In this document: piece by piece, positions 24,665 through 34,484 of the stretch
Numbering within the stretch: the first letter of the stretch is position 1
Layout of the letters: each line of letters begins with the position of its first letter
Translations under genes and position numbers: made by a program
Assembly: GCF_000968375.1 (NCBI RefSeq)
Contig: NZ_CP009933.1
Location: forward strand, 2,356,001 to 2,420,000
DNA from: Clostridium scatologenes
Lineage (GTDB): Bacteria > Bacillota > Clostridia > Clostridiales > Clostridiaceae
Direction of reading: 5' to 3'
Length of the DNA: 64,000 nucleotides
Notes under the pieces: model-generated
Seen by the model: the letters and a program-made list of their open reading frames with translations, nothing else
Database searches by the model: none
Told to the model about the DNA's origin: nothing

Positions 24665-27600
24665 TTATTTTACATTACCATCACTAAATGATGGTATTTC
24701 TATTTTATAGTCTTTATTCCAGTCATCATTTGATCCTATCTCTACATTTTCTACATTATAAAAGAATTCACAATAATTTACAACTACATATAACCAATCT
24801 AAAAATACTGGTGCTGGCCATGTTTCTGGATTATTCTTATGCTGTTCTAAATAAATTTCTCCTCTCCTTTTTAACCACTCAGAATTTGCCACTTTAGATA
24901 ACTCTATTAGTATATTTTTTATGTTCTCAGGATTTGAATCTTCCTTTGTAGTTATAAACTTTTCATTTTTCATTATATGATCAAGTAATCTTTCTAGAGT
25001 CTTAAAGCTCTTTCTATTTGATAATACATTACATTCATTCTCTTCTTCGCTTATATTAAAACATTTATTCGCACAACTTTTATATATATCAGGTGATATA
25101 TTCTTCATTTTGAGCTTATTTTTAAAATTGTTATTTAAAAAATTTTCTTTTTTCCAATTAAAACAACCTTTTACACACTTTTTACATTCATCTGAAAATA
25201 TATCCTCTTCAATTACTGGTATATGTGCTACAATTGATAAAGAATCCATAATTGATTCTGGGTTTGGACTACCCTTAAAAGTAATATCAGGATTTACATC
25301 ACAAATTAGTAATGCTTGCTCTTTCACCCCTAAAGCTCCTCTATTCTCATCACAACATGACTGTTGATAAATACCTGGTTGTAATCCATGATAAACAGTA
25401 TTTTTAGGAGTATACTCATCTTTATTTCTCATTTCATATTTATCTTTCTCTAATTTGCACTCATATTTGTTTCTTAATTTATAATCATCCCATGAATTCT
25501 GTCCTATAAAACAACTTCCACCTTTTGCAGCATTTCCTGATGAGTTACATAAAACCGTAGTAATCCCTGATGCTAAATAGTTAGCTTGTGCATTTACATA
25601 ATAATCTGCAGTTCTTGTAGTACATGCAGGAACCAATACTATTGGCGTCCTATTATACTTTTTTTGTGTTTGGTAAAAAGATATATATTCTCCAAATGTC
25701 TCAAAATCCTTAATTACACTCTTCTTATAAAGATTAAAATCATGTGTTCCCTTATTAAATTTACAATACATATCAAAAGATTTTTTTCCAAAACTCATGA
25801 AATTACTTGGTGAGGCCATTACGAAAAGTTCTGCACAAATTAATTCAGTAACATCATCTCTAGCATCACCAAAAAGAACATTTCTAAAACTTTCTCTTTT
25901 CATTACTGGTATAAACATCTTGTCCATTGCAGGTGTAGTATTTATAACTTCTCCCAATGTTATTGATGGATATTTTTTAAACCTCTCCATTATAATTTGA
26001 ACATCATGAAAATCACTCACTTCTCCATAAGATTTCTTACTGTCTACTTTATTTAATATAATAGGCAAAATAGCTGAATCTGCATAATTATTACCCCTAA
26101 AGTTTTTAACTTCTCCAATTATTTTTATACTATTGGAATTTAAATTACTAAAAGTATATCCAGGTGTAACCTTAAAGGTTCCTGCCCAAACCGAAAAACT
26201 ATAATCTTTACTTTTTATTTTATAATATAACCATTCAACCGTTTCTGGTCTGAGTGAATATTCAGGTAAAACTAAAATTTCAACACCAAATTTGTCACAC
26301 GCTTCAAGAACTGGTTCTAATAACTTTCTTCTTCTAAATTCAACTGAACTATATTCACTATATCCTTTTTCTTTACAAGCTGGACATTCTTCACTTTCTG
26401 GATGGTCATAACTACTTTCACCAATATTAAATTGAAATAATGCAATTCGATCTACATTAGTAAACGATACTACTTCCCTATCACTATTATGAAGAAACTC
26501 TTTGCTTCTTACTTTCCAATTATTGTTACACTTATTGAACAATTTTTTTAGCTGGTTTAACTCACCTTTAAGAATCTTATTTAGTTCATCAAATATAATT
26601 TTATGCCTTTCTTCATTCTTATTATTGTCTTTTCCTTCATCTATACTTCCTTTATCAATATTACTACAATCATTATCTTTTATGCTGCTATCATCTTCAC
26701 TGTTATTATTTTCATAACTTTCCTTTTCACTGTAACTTATATTATTATCTTTATTACCTTTACTAATATCTTCTTTGATTATATTAATAACACCATCATT
26801 TTTCAATTCTAGAAAAGTTTCTTCAGCAACTTTATTATCCTTAACTATACTAGTATCTATAGATTGGGTTTTTATTTTATCCTTATACTCATTTTCAATT
26901 TCTATTTGATCTTGTATAATGGTATTATCATTTACTACAAGCTTACTTAAATGTTCTTCAACTGATGATATTCCTATTATCATTCCATCCTTAACAGACT
27001 TTGTAAATACCTTATTATTTTCTTTATCACATTCAACAGAGATATTAGTATTAATTAGCGAGCCATGAGTAACAAAGTATCTAGGCTTAATAAGTGTTTC
27101 ATCTTCTAACTTTATGGATACAATATCTTTATTAGATGATACATTAAAGAATTTGGATGCTTCAATCTTAACTTCAGTTCCAGTAATGTCATCTATCTTC
27201 TGAAAAACTTTGTAAAATTCAATGAAGTCGTTATAAGTATACTTATCATTAAAATAATTCATTTGTTCAAATGGAAATTCACCATTTTTTTTATTGTTAT
27301 CTTGAAGATCTTTTTTTTCTAATGGATATAATAGTCGATTCTTAATATTAATTAAGCTCTCTTTTAATTCTTGTCGCCTTTTATTCTCTCCTCTAATATA
27401 ACTTGGTAATTCATCTATTTCTAAAATGTATGCAAGTATTAATATCCAACCTAAAGGTGTTATATTATTTATTTCCCTATCATATTTATTATTAAGTATA
27501 TTATTAACTATATGTTGTAATCTCTCTATAGAATTTTCACCAATTATTAATATAATTCTTTCATCAAATCCAAATAACTGATATGGCAACTTCCTCTGCA

Positions 27601-30600
27601 TAAAAGCTTTTCTTTCTGCTTCACTAAGAAAAGCTATTTGTTCAAGTGTCTGCATTTTTAAATTAAGCAAAATTGCAGAGCAAATAAGTCCTTTCGATAA
27701 TAATTCAAGACCTTCAAACTTTTCGTTTTCTTTTATGATGATCAAATTATTAATGTGAATGCTTAATAAAAAATTAGTAGCAACTACTCTCCTCATAGTA
27801 GAAGCTTTCCTAAAATCTTCACTATTTATTTGACATTTACTTCTTTTTAAAATTTCATCCAAATAAATGAAATTCATACACTTATTTATCCAAAGGCATA
27901 CATAATACTCTATGTTTCCAAACTCATAATTATAGTTATCTTGATTCATCCTAAAACTAATGAATGAGTCTAACATAATACAATTTAAAATATATACATA
28001 TCTATTATCTTTATATTTTACAAATGATTTCATAGTGTTAATAGTTCTATCTATTGAACTTCTATATGATTTTATACTTCTCTTTTTATAATTAATATTT
28101 ATTGTTTCTCCTGTCAATCTCCTAAATGAATAATCTAATAAAGATAAAGCTTCATCTTTTTTCATATCTTTATTGCCTAACGCTATTATTTTTTCATCTT
28201 CCAACTTAAAAGCATCTTTTAATATAAATCCAGCCTGCCAAAAATAGTTTCCACTTTCACTAATTTGTTTTACTATATAAGAACCTTCATCTGATTGTAC
28301 TTGTATTGCAACAGAATAATTGCATATATCTTTACTTATACAATAACAAAATAGTATAATATGTATCTCATTATTCTTTTCCTCAACATATATATTTTCT
28401 TTTGACAATATACATATATTCCCGCTTTTAGTTTGTATTTTATTTATTTCTTCACATAATATTATATATATTTCTGCTATTGTTTTTATACACTTATCAT
28501 ATGAATCCTTTTTCTTCTCTTGTATAAAATCGCTTAATGATTTTGCATTTACATTATTTCTATATTGGAACATATTTATTTCTGGTAAATCCTCATTCAT
28601 TTTTATATACTTTTCCCAACCAGCTTCAGGTTGAATAAACAAATGTCCATTTTTCTCATTATCTTTGTCCTTAAACTCAATACGTTTAACAACTAATTTG
28701 CTCTTTTTAATTTTCACTCCAAAAATACCTGGATAAGCAACCCCAGGAATTACAGGAAGATAATTGCATTTTTCTTTAAAAATATAATCTTTTAAAATTT
28801 TATTATTACCAACAACTTCGGTCAGCAATTCACCTGAAACAAAATTAAGAATTACTTTTAAAGCTATTTTTACTGCACTCTTATCATTAGTTTGATCTGT
28901 AAAGTTTTGATCTATAAACCAAATAGCAAGGCAATTAGATAAAATATTTTCTCTGTACTTACTATTTTTTATAAATTCTTTGGCTACTGCATTTACATTA
29001 CTTTTTATATCATCATATTCGTAAATAGTCGCCATCATTTTCATGTTCGTAATTACATAATGAAAGTAGTTTAACATTTGTTTCTCGTCTGTCTTATATA
29101 AATTTGGCTTATAATCTCTTATAGTTTTATATTTACCATTACTTTTTACATAATAATATTTCCATCTTATATAGTATTCATTCTTTTTATACACTTCAAA
29201 ATCTTCTTCATAATCTAAACTTTCACTTTTCTCGAATTCATATACAAGACATCTTAGTGACAATAGCTTAATTTTCAAAAAATCTTTATTAATAAACAAT
29301 ATATTATCTTTTGGTTCTTTTTCTATTAATTCATTTATTTCTTTTATAATATAAAACTTAACAATATTTTTACTTAATTGCTTTTTTACTTTTTCCAAAT
29401 TATTTTCTTCCAACATGCTTTTATTAAATGGTGTTTTAGTATTTAGCAATTGAATACTTGCCTCTATAAAAGCTAAAATATGTATTCTTTCTCTTTTAAA
29501 TAGCGAATTTTCTGTACTTACCTTTATTAGCTCTTTCCATTTATTATTATAAACTTTAAATATACTTTCTTTTATCTCTTCACTTTCAAAAATATAACGA
29601 ATCATTAGCTTTGAAAAACGTACTATATCATTAAATCTAATTTCTTCCGTTTTAAAAAATGTTTCTGATATATCTTCAAAATTATCTATACTACTCAACT
29701 CAATATTACTTGTCATATTTGACAATATTTTCAAAGCGCTTCGCCTATCAATTCTATCCCACATATAATTATCATCAACTATTGTATCTATATCATCATC
29801 ATCAATAAAATCAAAAACAGAAGATGCCCCTAATCCTCCTTTTTCACTTACAGTCCATTCAATAGCCTCATCTTTTGATATTTCATCAGCTTCATCAGTT
29901 TTTTCGCTTAGTGACAATCCTAATCTATACAATTCACTTGTTATAATTTTTTTAATATGTACTATATATTCAGGTTTGCTTGAAACTATTATCATATCGT
30001 CTACATATCTACCAAATCTTACCACTATATTATTTTTAAGTTCTTCATTAGATTTTTTCTTAAATTCATCATTTGCACTATTTACATATTCCATAATAAG
30101 CTTATCCAATTTAAATAATATAATATTTGCAACATATGCAGATAAATTTGGTCCCTGTGGAATTCCTATAAGTATGTTATCTCTTGCAGTAATTTTTCCT
30201 TCTTGAGGATCATAATATTTATAGTCAAATAGTTCATCTATAATCCACTCAACTATCCTATTTGCCTTATCGTTTTTCCAGTTGATATCTTTTTTAAACC
30301 TAATATCTGCACAGCTAACTGCTTCATTAATAGGATCAATCAACGCATCCCTAATAACCCTATCAGAGATATTGTCATAAAATCCTTTAATATCCAATTT
30401 AACTCTATATATAATATTGCTATTTAATTTTTTTACACCATCTTGAATAAAACTAATATAAGATTTCCAGCATTCATAAAATGGTCTAAACATACCATTT
30501 TTAGAATTACCATCACCATTTACATCTTTCATGCTTATCTGGTATGCAAAACTTACTACTTTGTCATAACTGTTTTTATAAAAATTATAATAATTCATTC

Positions 30601-32398
30601 CAGTTGTATACATTTTTTCAGGTTCATCTGGATTAAATCTAACTGCTGGTATAAAACATTCATATTTGATATTTGAATCCCTTCCAAGCAGCTCATTTAA
30701 AATATATTGCTGCATAATAAGTTGTTCATGAATATATATTGATTTTTTTCTATTGTTCTCTTTATTTTTGGGATAATACATAGTTAGTAATGGTACTTTC
30801 AAATGAATATTTTCTTGTAAGCAGTATATAAAATATTCATAAAATGCATCTGCGCCCATTGAAATTCTGTCCCATGTATATTCATCTAAAGGCAGTATTT
30901 CCTTTTTATAGCTATTTTTCGAAACTTCAACTGCATTTTGCATTGACGAAGTAGTAGATTTATCATTAATTTTTAACTTATATTCATACTCTATACTATC
31001 TTGATCTTCAGCTAAATAGCCTCTTATTATATTAAAAGCATAATTTTCATCATTTTTATCTAAAATTGAATAATAATGACTTAATATCGTGCTCCATCTA
31101 TTTTTAGATAAAATACTAGATATACTATTTAAAAAAACAATCCTCTTCTCATCAGATTTTATTTCATCATATATTTTTTCTGAATTTATATATTCAGTAA
31201 CATCATTATCTGGTGCAAAATACTTAAATAAAAAGTCAAATACATCAATAGAATTTTCTCTTATTTTATCTAACTGATTATCTTTGAGAAAATCATCTGC
31301 ATCTTTCTCTTTATACTTATTTCTATTAATTACTATAACATTACAAATACACTTATAAGCCAAAGAACCGTTTAAAATGTTTTTTATAGTCATAAGAGCA
31401 CCTTTTACACCTGCATCATCAGAATCCATAAAAATATGTATATATACTTTATTTGCATCATTATTTTTATTTACATCATTAATAAATTCTTCTAAAACAT
31501 GTGTTTGCTCTATTGTCATATGACTTCCTAGGACAGCCACTGCATTTTTCTCTAGACTTTCTAAACGTAATGCATCAAAAATTCCTTCAACTAAATATAA
31601 ATCAATGTACCCTTCCTTGTTATCTGATTTTAAAATATTATTTTTTACTTTATTCAATCTATATAAGAGTGACCCTTTTCTTAGATATTTACTAAACAGA
31701 TACTTAGGTTCATCTTTTTCTAACACAGCTCTTCCAGCAAAACCAACTATTTTATTATGGTAATCTCTTAATGTTACTATAACCCTGTCTTGGAAGAAAT
31801 GATCTCTATATTCATCTCTTAATTCCTCTGAAAAAATTGCCACTCTTGTAATTAGTTCAACCTTTTCTAACTTATCCAAAGCTTCTATATTATTTTTAGA
31901 AAACTTATTTTTCAACTTATTTTTTTCACTCCAAAATACCTCTGAGTTTTTCAAAAAATTCACATCATATTTTCTTTCTTCAGAAAAAGAATTCAATCCT
32001 AATTGTTCCTTTTCATTCATATCTAAATAGCACTTATATGCTAAATCATATGGATTAGTTATTATTATGCTTTTTTCATCGCCAACTTTTATTAGTTTAG
32101 GCTTGTTCTTTAAAACTTCAGGAAATTCACCTTCTATCCAATTAACAGCTTCATAAAACTCACAATGTTTTATTTCTTTTACCAACGAAAATATATTTCC
32201 ATGTGCTCCACAAGAAAAGCAATGATATTGATTTGATTTTTTATATATATTTAATGATGGATGATGATCAGGATGAAAAGGACATAAACAAACATATTGA
32301 TTTCCCTTTTTACTAATGCTCATTCCAAGCTTTTCACAAGCTTCTACAATGTCTACTTCTTGTATAATAGATTCAAAATATTCATTATAACTGTTCAT
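24665..32398 (-). CDS. DnaG-like primase / reverse transcriptase / nitrilase fusion (UG/DRT-type defence candidate)
   Basis: 2577 residues from ATG 32398 (GGAGAGG upstream; an ATG at 32467 is less likely). In order: CHC2 zinc finger (Cys39-x2-His42...Cys60-x2-Cys63); Toprim_N-like segment (FQDRVIVTLRDYHNKIVGFA..., EPKYLFSKYL); TOPRIM (EGIFDAL, Glu271; DSDDAG from Asp325); reverse transcriptase (about 560-870; LDIKGFYDN with Asp669, GIPQGPNLSAY, YVDD 798-801); about 1000 unrecognised helical residues; an acidic low-complexity linker (about 1860-1950); and a nitrilase domain with Glu2046 (LPEYSL), Cys2188 (ELICAELF) and a late GGSCFIGQ strand. RT-nitrilase fusions are known defence proteins (UG1/DRT1); the primase half in the same chain is unusual. 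Possible role: primer or complementary-strand synthesis coupled to a nitrilase effector on phage infection (inference). Confidence 0.9.
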   Translation of the reverse strand: MNSYNEYFESIIQEVDIVEACEKLGMSISKKGNQYVCLCPFHPDHHPSLNIYKKSNQYHCFSCGAHGNIFSLVKEIKHCEFYEAVNWIEGEFPEVLKNKPKLIKVGDEKSIIITNPYDLAYKCYLDMNEKEQLGLNSFSEERKYDVNFLKNSEVFWSEKNKLKNKFSKNNIEALDKLEKVELITRVAIFSEELRDEYRDHFFQDRVIVTLRDYHNKIVGFAGRAVLEKDEPKYLFSKYLRKGSLLYRLNKVKNNILKSDNKEGYIDLYLVEGIFDALRLESLEKNAVAVLGSHMTIEQTHVLEEFINDVNKNNDANKVYIHIFMDSDDAGVKGALMTIKNILNGSLAYKCICNVIVINRNKYKEKDADDFLKDNQLDKIRENSIDVFDFLFKYFAPDNDVTEYINSEKIYDEIKSDEKRIVFLNSISSILSKNRWSTILSHYYSILDKNDENYAFNIIRGYLAEDQDSIEYEYKLKINDKSTTSSMQNAVEVSKNSYKKEILPLDEYTWDRISMGADAFYEYFIYCLQENIHLKVPLLTMYYPKNKENNRKKSIYIHEQLIMQQYILNELLGRDSNIKYECFIPAVRFNPDEPEKMYTTGMNYYNFYKNSYDKVVSFAYQISMKDVNGDGNSKNGMFRPFYECWKSYISFIQDGVKKLNSNIIYRVKLDIKGFYDNISDRVIRDALIDPINEAVSCADIRFKKDINWKNDKANRIVEWIIDELFDYKYYDPQEGKITARDNILIGIPQGPNLSAYVANIILFKLDKLIMEYVNSANDEFKKKSNEELKNNIVVRFGRYVDDMIIVSSKPEYIVHIKKIITSELYRLGLSLSEKTDEADEISKDEAIEWTVSEKGGLGASSVFDFIDDDDIDTIVDDNYMWDRIDRRSALKILSNMTSNIELSSIDNFEDISETFFKTEEIRFNDIVRFSKLMIRYIFESEEIKESIFKVYNNKWKELIKVSTENSLFKRERIHILAFIEASIQLLNTKTPFNKSMLEENNLEKVKKQLSKNIVKFYIIKEINELIEKEPKDNILFINKDFLKIKLLSLRCLVYEFEKSESLDYEEDFEVYKKNEYYIRWKYYYVKSNGKYKTIRDYKPNLYKTDEKQMLNYFHYVITNMKMMATIYEYDDIKSNVNAVAKEFIKNSKYRENILSNCLAIWFIDQNFTDQTNDKSAVKIALKVILNFVSGELLTEVVGNNKILKDYIFKEKCNYLPVIPGVAYPGIFGVKIKKSKLVVKRIEFKDKDNEKNGHLFIQPEAGWEKYIKMNEDLPEINMFQYRNNVNAKSLSDFIQEKKKDSYDKCIKTIAEIYIILCEEINKIQTKSGNICILSKENIYVEEKNNEIHIILFCYCISKDICNYSVAIQVQSDEGSYIVKQISESGNYFWQAGFILKDAFKLEDEKIIALGNKDMKKDEALSLLDYSFRRLTGETININYKKRSIKSYRSSIDRTINTMKSFVKYKDNRYVYILNCIMLDSFISFRMNQDNYNYEFGNIEYYVCLWINKCMNFIYLDEILKRSKCQINSEDFRKASTMRRVVATNFLLSIHINNLIIIKENEKFEGLELLSKGLICSAILLNLKMQTLEQIAFLSEAERKAFMQRKLPYQLFGFDERIILIIGENSIERLQHIVNNILNNKYDREINNITPLGWILILAYILEIDELPSYIRGENKRRQELKESLINIKNRLLYPLEKKDLQDNNKKNGEFPFEQMNYFNDKYTYNDFIEFYKVFQKIDDITGTEVKIEASKFFNVSSNKDIVSIKLEDETLIKPRYFVTHGSLINTNISVECDKENNKVFTKSVKDGMIIGISSVEEHLSKLVVNDNTIIQDQIEIENEYKDKIKTQSIDTSIVKDNKVAEETFLELKNDGVINIIKEDISKGNKDNNISYSEKESYENNNSEDDSSIKDNDCSNIDKGSIDEGKDNNKNEERHKIIFDELNKILKGELNQLKKLFNKCNNNWKVRSKEFLHNSDREVVSFTNVDRIALFQFNIGESSYDHPESEECPACKEKGYSEYSSVEFRRRKLLEPVLEACDKFGVEILVLPEYSLRPETVEWLYYKIKSKDYSFSVWAGTFKVTPGYTFSNLNSNSIKIIGEVKNFRGNNYADSAILPIILNKVDSKKSYGEVSDFHDVQIIMERFKKYPSITLGEVINTTPAMDKMFIPVMKRESFRNVLFGDARDDVTELICAELFVMASPSNFMSFGKKSFDMYCKFNKGTHDFNLYKKSVIKDFETFGEYISFYQTQKKYNRTPIVLVPACTTRTADYYVNAQANYLASGITTVLCNSSGNAAKGGSCFIGQNSWDDYKLRNKYECKLEKDKYEMRNKDEYTPKNTVYHGLQPGIYQQSCCDENRGALGVKEQALLICDVNPDITFKGSPNPESIMDSLSIVAHIPVIEEDIFSDECKKCVKGCFNWKKENFLNNNFKNKLKMKNISPDIYKSCANKCFNISEEENECNVLSNRKSFKTLERLLDHIMKNEKFITTKEDSNPENIKNILIELSKVANSEWLKRRGEIYLEQHKNNPETWPAPVFLDWLYVVVNYCEFFYNVENVEIGSNDDWNKDYKIEIPSFSDGNVK

Positions 32399-32792
32399 TA
32401 TTCTTACCTCTCCATATTTATTATTCACTAACGTTTTTCTCATAGATAAAGCATCTACAATCAACAATTTTGTATTATATGTTAAGCACTTAAATCAGCT
32501 GATTTCAAAAATAATATAAGTTAATTATTTTTAATTAATTCTTTAGAACATAAAAAAATAAATGACAAATTATCATCCTTTAAGTTTTATTTTTTTTGCG
32601 ACTATAAAACTTTTTATTGTATTTCCAGAAACTTTATTACTAATATTAAACAAATTTATACATTTCATCGAAAATTATATGCTTTCAATACACATTAGCA
32701 TTATAAATTTTAAAATCTTACAACATGAATTAAAATATTAGTTTCTTATCATTATTCTTAAATACTAATCATACAAAAGCCTCCCCCAAAAA
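32399..32792. other. AT-rich spacer upstream of the reverse-transcriptase gene
   Basis: No gene supported. Holds the promoter of the fusion gene and the 3' end of mcrC. A perfect 14-bp palindrome AAATCAGCTGATTT lies at 32492-32505. Some defence RTs use a nearby non-coding RNA as template; no convincing structured RNA is visible here, but it cannot be excluded. Confidence 0.5.
32492..32505. promoter_or_regulatory. 14-bp perfect palindrome, possible operator
   Basis: AAATCAGCTGATTT lies about 94 bp upstream of the start codon of the fusion gene. Confidence 0.4.
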
Positions 32793-34484
32793 TTATACAT
32801 ATTCCTTTAATAACCCTTCCATCAACTCCGTCCCCCTCGGCAAAAAAGGAATCCCCCCTATCCCCACATTTTCTATACTCTTATATAATGGATGTTCTGA
32901 ATACTCCTCCTCATCCCCATAAGGAAATAACACAAAAGCTCCAGCTATAATTTTTTCATATCTTCCTGTTTTTTCATTTTTACGCACTATGGCATCTCTA
33001 TACTTATGCATAGTATTAATATCTTCCTCTTTAGGTCCTGGAGTTTTATTGTGTTTTTCATAGCTGCTGCCTTTTATAGCTCTATCCAGCTTATATTTAG
33101 CATCAAATATGTAATTATAAGTTGCTTTTTCACCTATTTTATCTATATGTAAAACGTTATCAGGTTTTTGTCCTACAGTTTGTGATGGCATTTTTGAATT
33201 ATAGGAAAGAACAAATCTTTCACCATTTTCAGGATTTTCATAAACCACCTTAGATTCCTTGCCTTTTTTCAAATATACAAAAATCCCGTTATTATTTACT
33301 TTTACTGTATCATTGGATATTAAATTATAGTGTTTTCTAAGCAATGCATTTATCTTTATAAAGCACCAGTACTCATAAAGCAGTGGAAGCTCCTTTATAT
33401 TAAGCTTAAATAATTGTCCTTTTAAGGTCAGTCCTTTTTGAAGCATCAAATAATATTTATAAACCTCCTTATAACCTACAGCCATTTTAAAAACCATAGA
33501 TGAATTTTCTCTAAATTCATATTCACCTACATTCTTTAAAAAGGTGGAAGTCAAATAATTATTCATGGTTCTTGTAAAGCCTTCCAGCTTTGAAATAACG
33601 GAACTGTCTGGTGTTCTTCCAAGCTTCAAATAACTTTTTTTAAGTTCCTTAAGCTTAAATAAAATGCTTTTAATTATAAACTTCAAAAATCTATTTTCAT
33701 TAGTATCCAAAGTTATTTTCTTGCTTATTTGCATAGCTTCTACAGGAAGAAACTTGTCCTTCTTTTTCACAAGTTTTTCTGGTCTCTTTTCCAGCCATTT
33801 TATGGTTTCACTGGTTACATTCTTTAATTTATGATAAGGAACAATCTGACCTTCATTAATCAGTGAATGATGTGGCATAGCTATAATAACCTTTAATGCC
33901 TTTTTTAGCTTTTCAAAAATATAGTTTAAAATACTATAGTATTCACTTAAAGAATCTCCTTTGTGTTTAGTTAGTCCACTTAGAGAATAAGTTCTTTTAA
34001 GAAAATCAAAGGCTAAATTATAAATTTCTTCATTTACATCATTTCGAATAGCTGTGTAATCTTTTCTATAATCTATTTTTGTAGGAAATACTTCTACTGT
34101 TACAATAAGATAATCTCTTCCATTAATTCTTATTACTAAATCAGAATAACCTATTTCCCCTTTAAAAGTTATAATGCCGCTTAAACTGCCACTTCTATTT
34201 TTAGTTATTTTGTTTCTTATATCCTTATTTTCATGATGAAAGCTTAAATCTATATCTCTATCCTTCTTTTCTATTATCAGTTCATAATTTTCATATTCAA
34301 AGAAGTATGCTTTTTCCATACCAGTAATTTTTTCTTCTGAATAACTTATTAAATATCCCCTGCTGTTTGTGTCCTTCTCATCTATTTCAGAGTTTCTATT
34401 TTTTCCTTTTATAGTAAAGTATATTTTATCAGTTTCAAAACACAATAATTCTTCTTTTGATCTACCAGAAGGTTGTGAATCCAT
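32793..34484 (-). CDS. mcrC: McrC-like nuclease subunit (DUF2357 plus PD-(D/E)XK)
   Basis: 563 residues. The N-terminal part is a DUF2357-like beta/helical region (RDYLIVTVEVFPTKIDYRKDYTAIRNDVNEEIYNLAF). The C-terminal nuclease (about 370-555) shows LYEYWCFIKINALL, then KPDNVL (Asp442) ...YIFDAKYKL (Asp461, Lys463), the PD-(D/E)XK core of McrC-type proteins. It partners the AAA+ protein encoded just upstream: the genes overlap by 23 bp, indicating tight coupling. Together they form a type IV, modification-dependent restriction system that cuts DNA carrying modified bases. A spacer of 394 bp separates it from the reverse-transcriptase gene. Confidence 0.88.
   Translation of the reverse strand: MDSQPSGRSKEELLCFETDKIYFTIKGKNRNSEIDEKDTNSRGYLISYSEEKITGMEKAYFFEYENYELIIEKKDRDIDLSFHHENKDIRNKITKNRSGSLSGIITFKGEIGYSDLVIRINGRDYLIVTVEVFPTKIDYRKDYTAIRNDVNEEIYNLAFDFLKRTYSLSGLTKHKGDSLSEYYSILNYIFEKLKKALKVIIAMPHHSLINEGQIVPYHKLKNVTSETIKWLEKRPEKLVKKKDKFLPVEAMQISKKITLDTNENRFLKFIIKSILFKLKELKKSYLKLGRTPDSSVISKLEGFTRTMNNYLTSTFLKNVGEYEFRENSSMVFKMAVGYKEVYKYYLMLQKGLTLKGQLFKLNIKELPLLYEYWCFIKINALLRKHYNLISNDTVKVNNNGIFVYLKKGKESKVVYENPENGERFVLSYNSKMPSQTVGQKPDNVLHIDKIGEKATYNYIFDAKYKLDRAIKGSSYEKHNKTPGPKEEDINTMHKYRDAIVRKNEKTGRYEKIIAGAFVLFPYGDEEEYSEHPLYKSIENVGIGGIPFLPRGTELMEGLLKEYV

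Noticed and set aside
26502..26812. Hydrophobic plus-strand frames within the primase-RT gene
   Set aside because: Shadow of the acidic Asn/Asp/Lys-rich linker read on the other strand.
24665..32467. Retron or group II intron
   Set aside because: No msr/msd-like inverted repeats or intron domain V seen, no maturase/endonuclease domain; the primase and nitrilase fusions point to the defence RT class.
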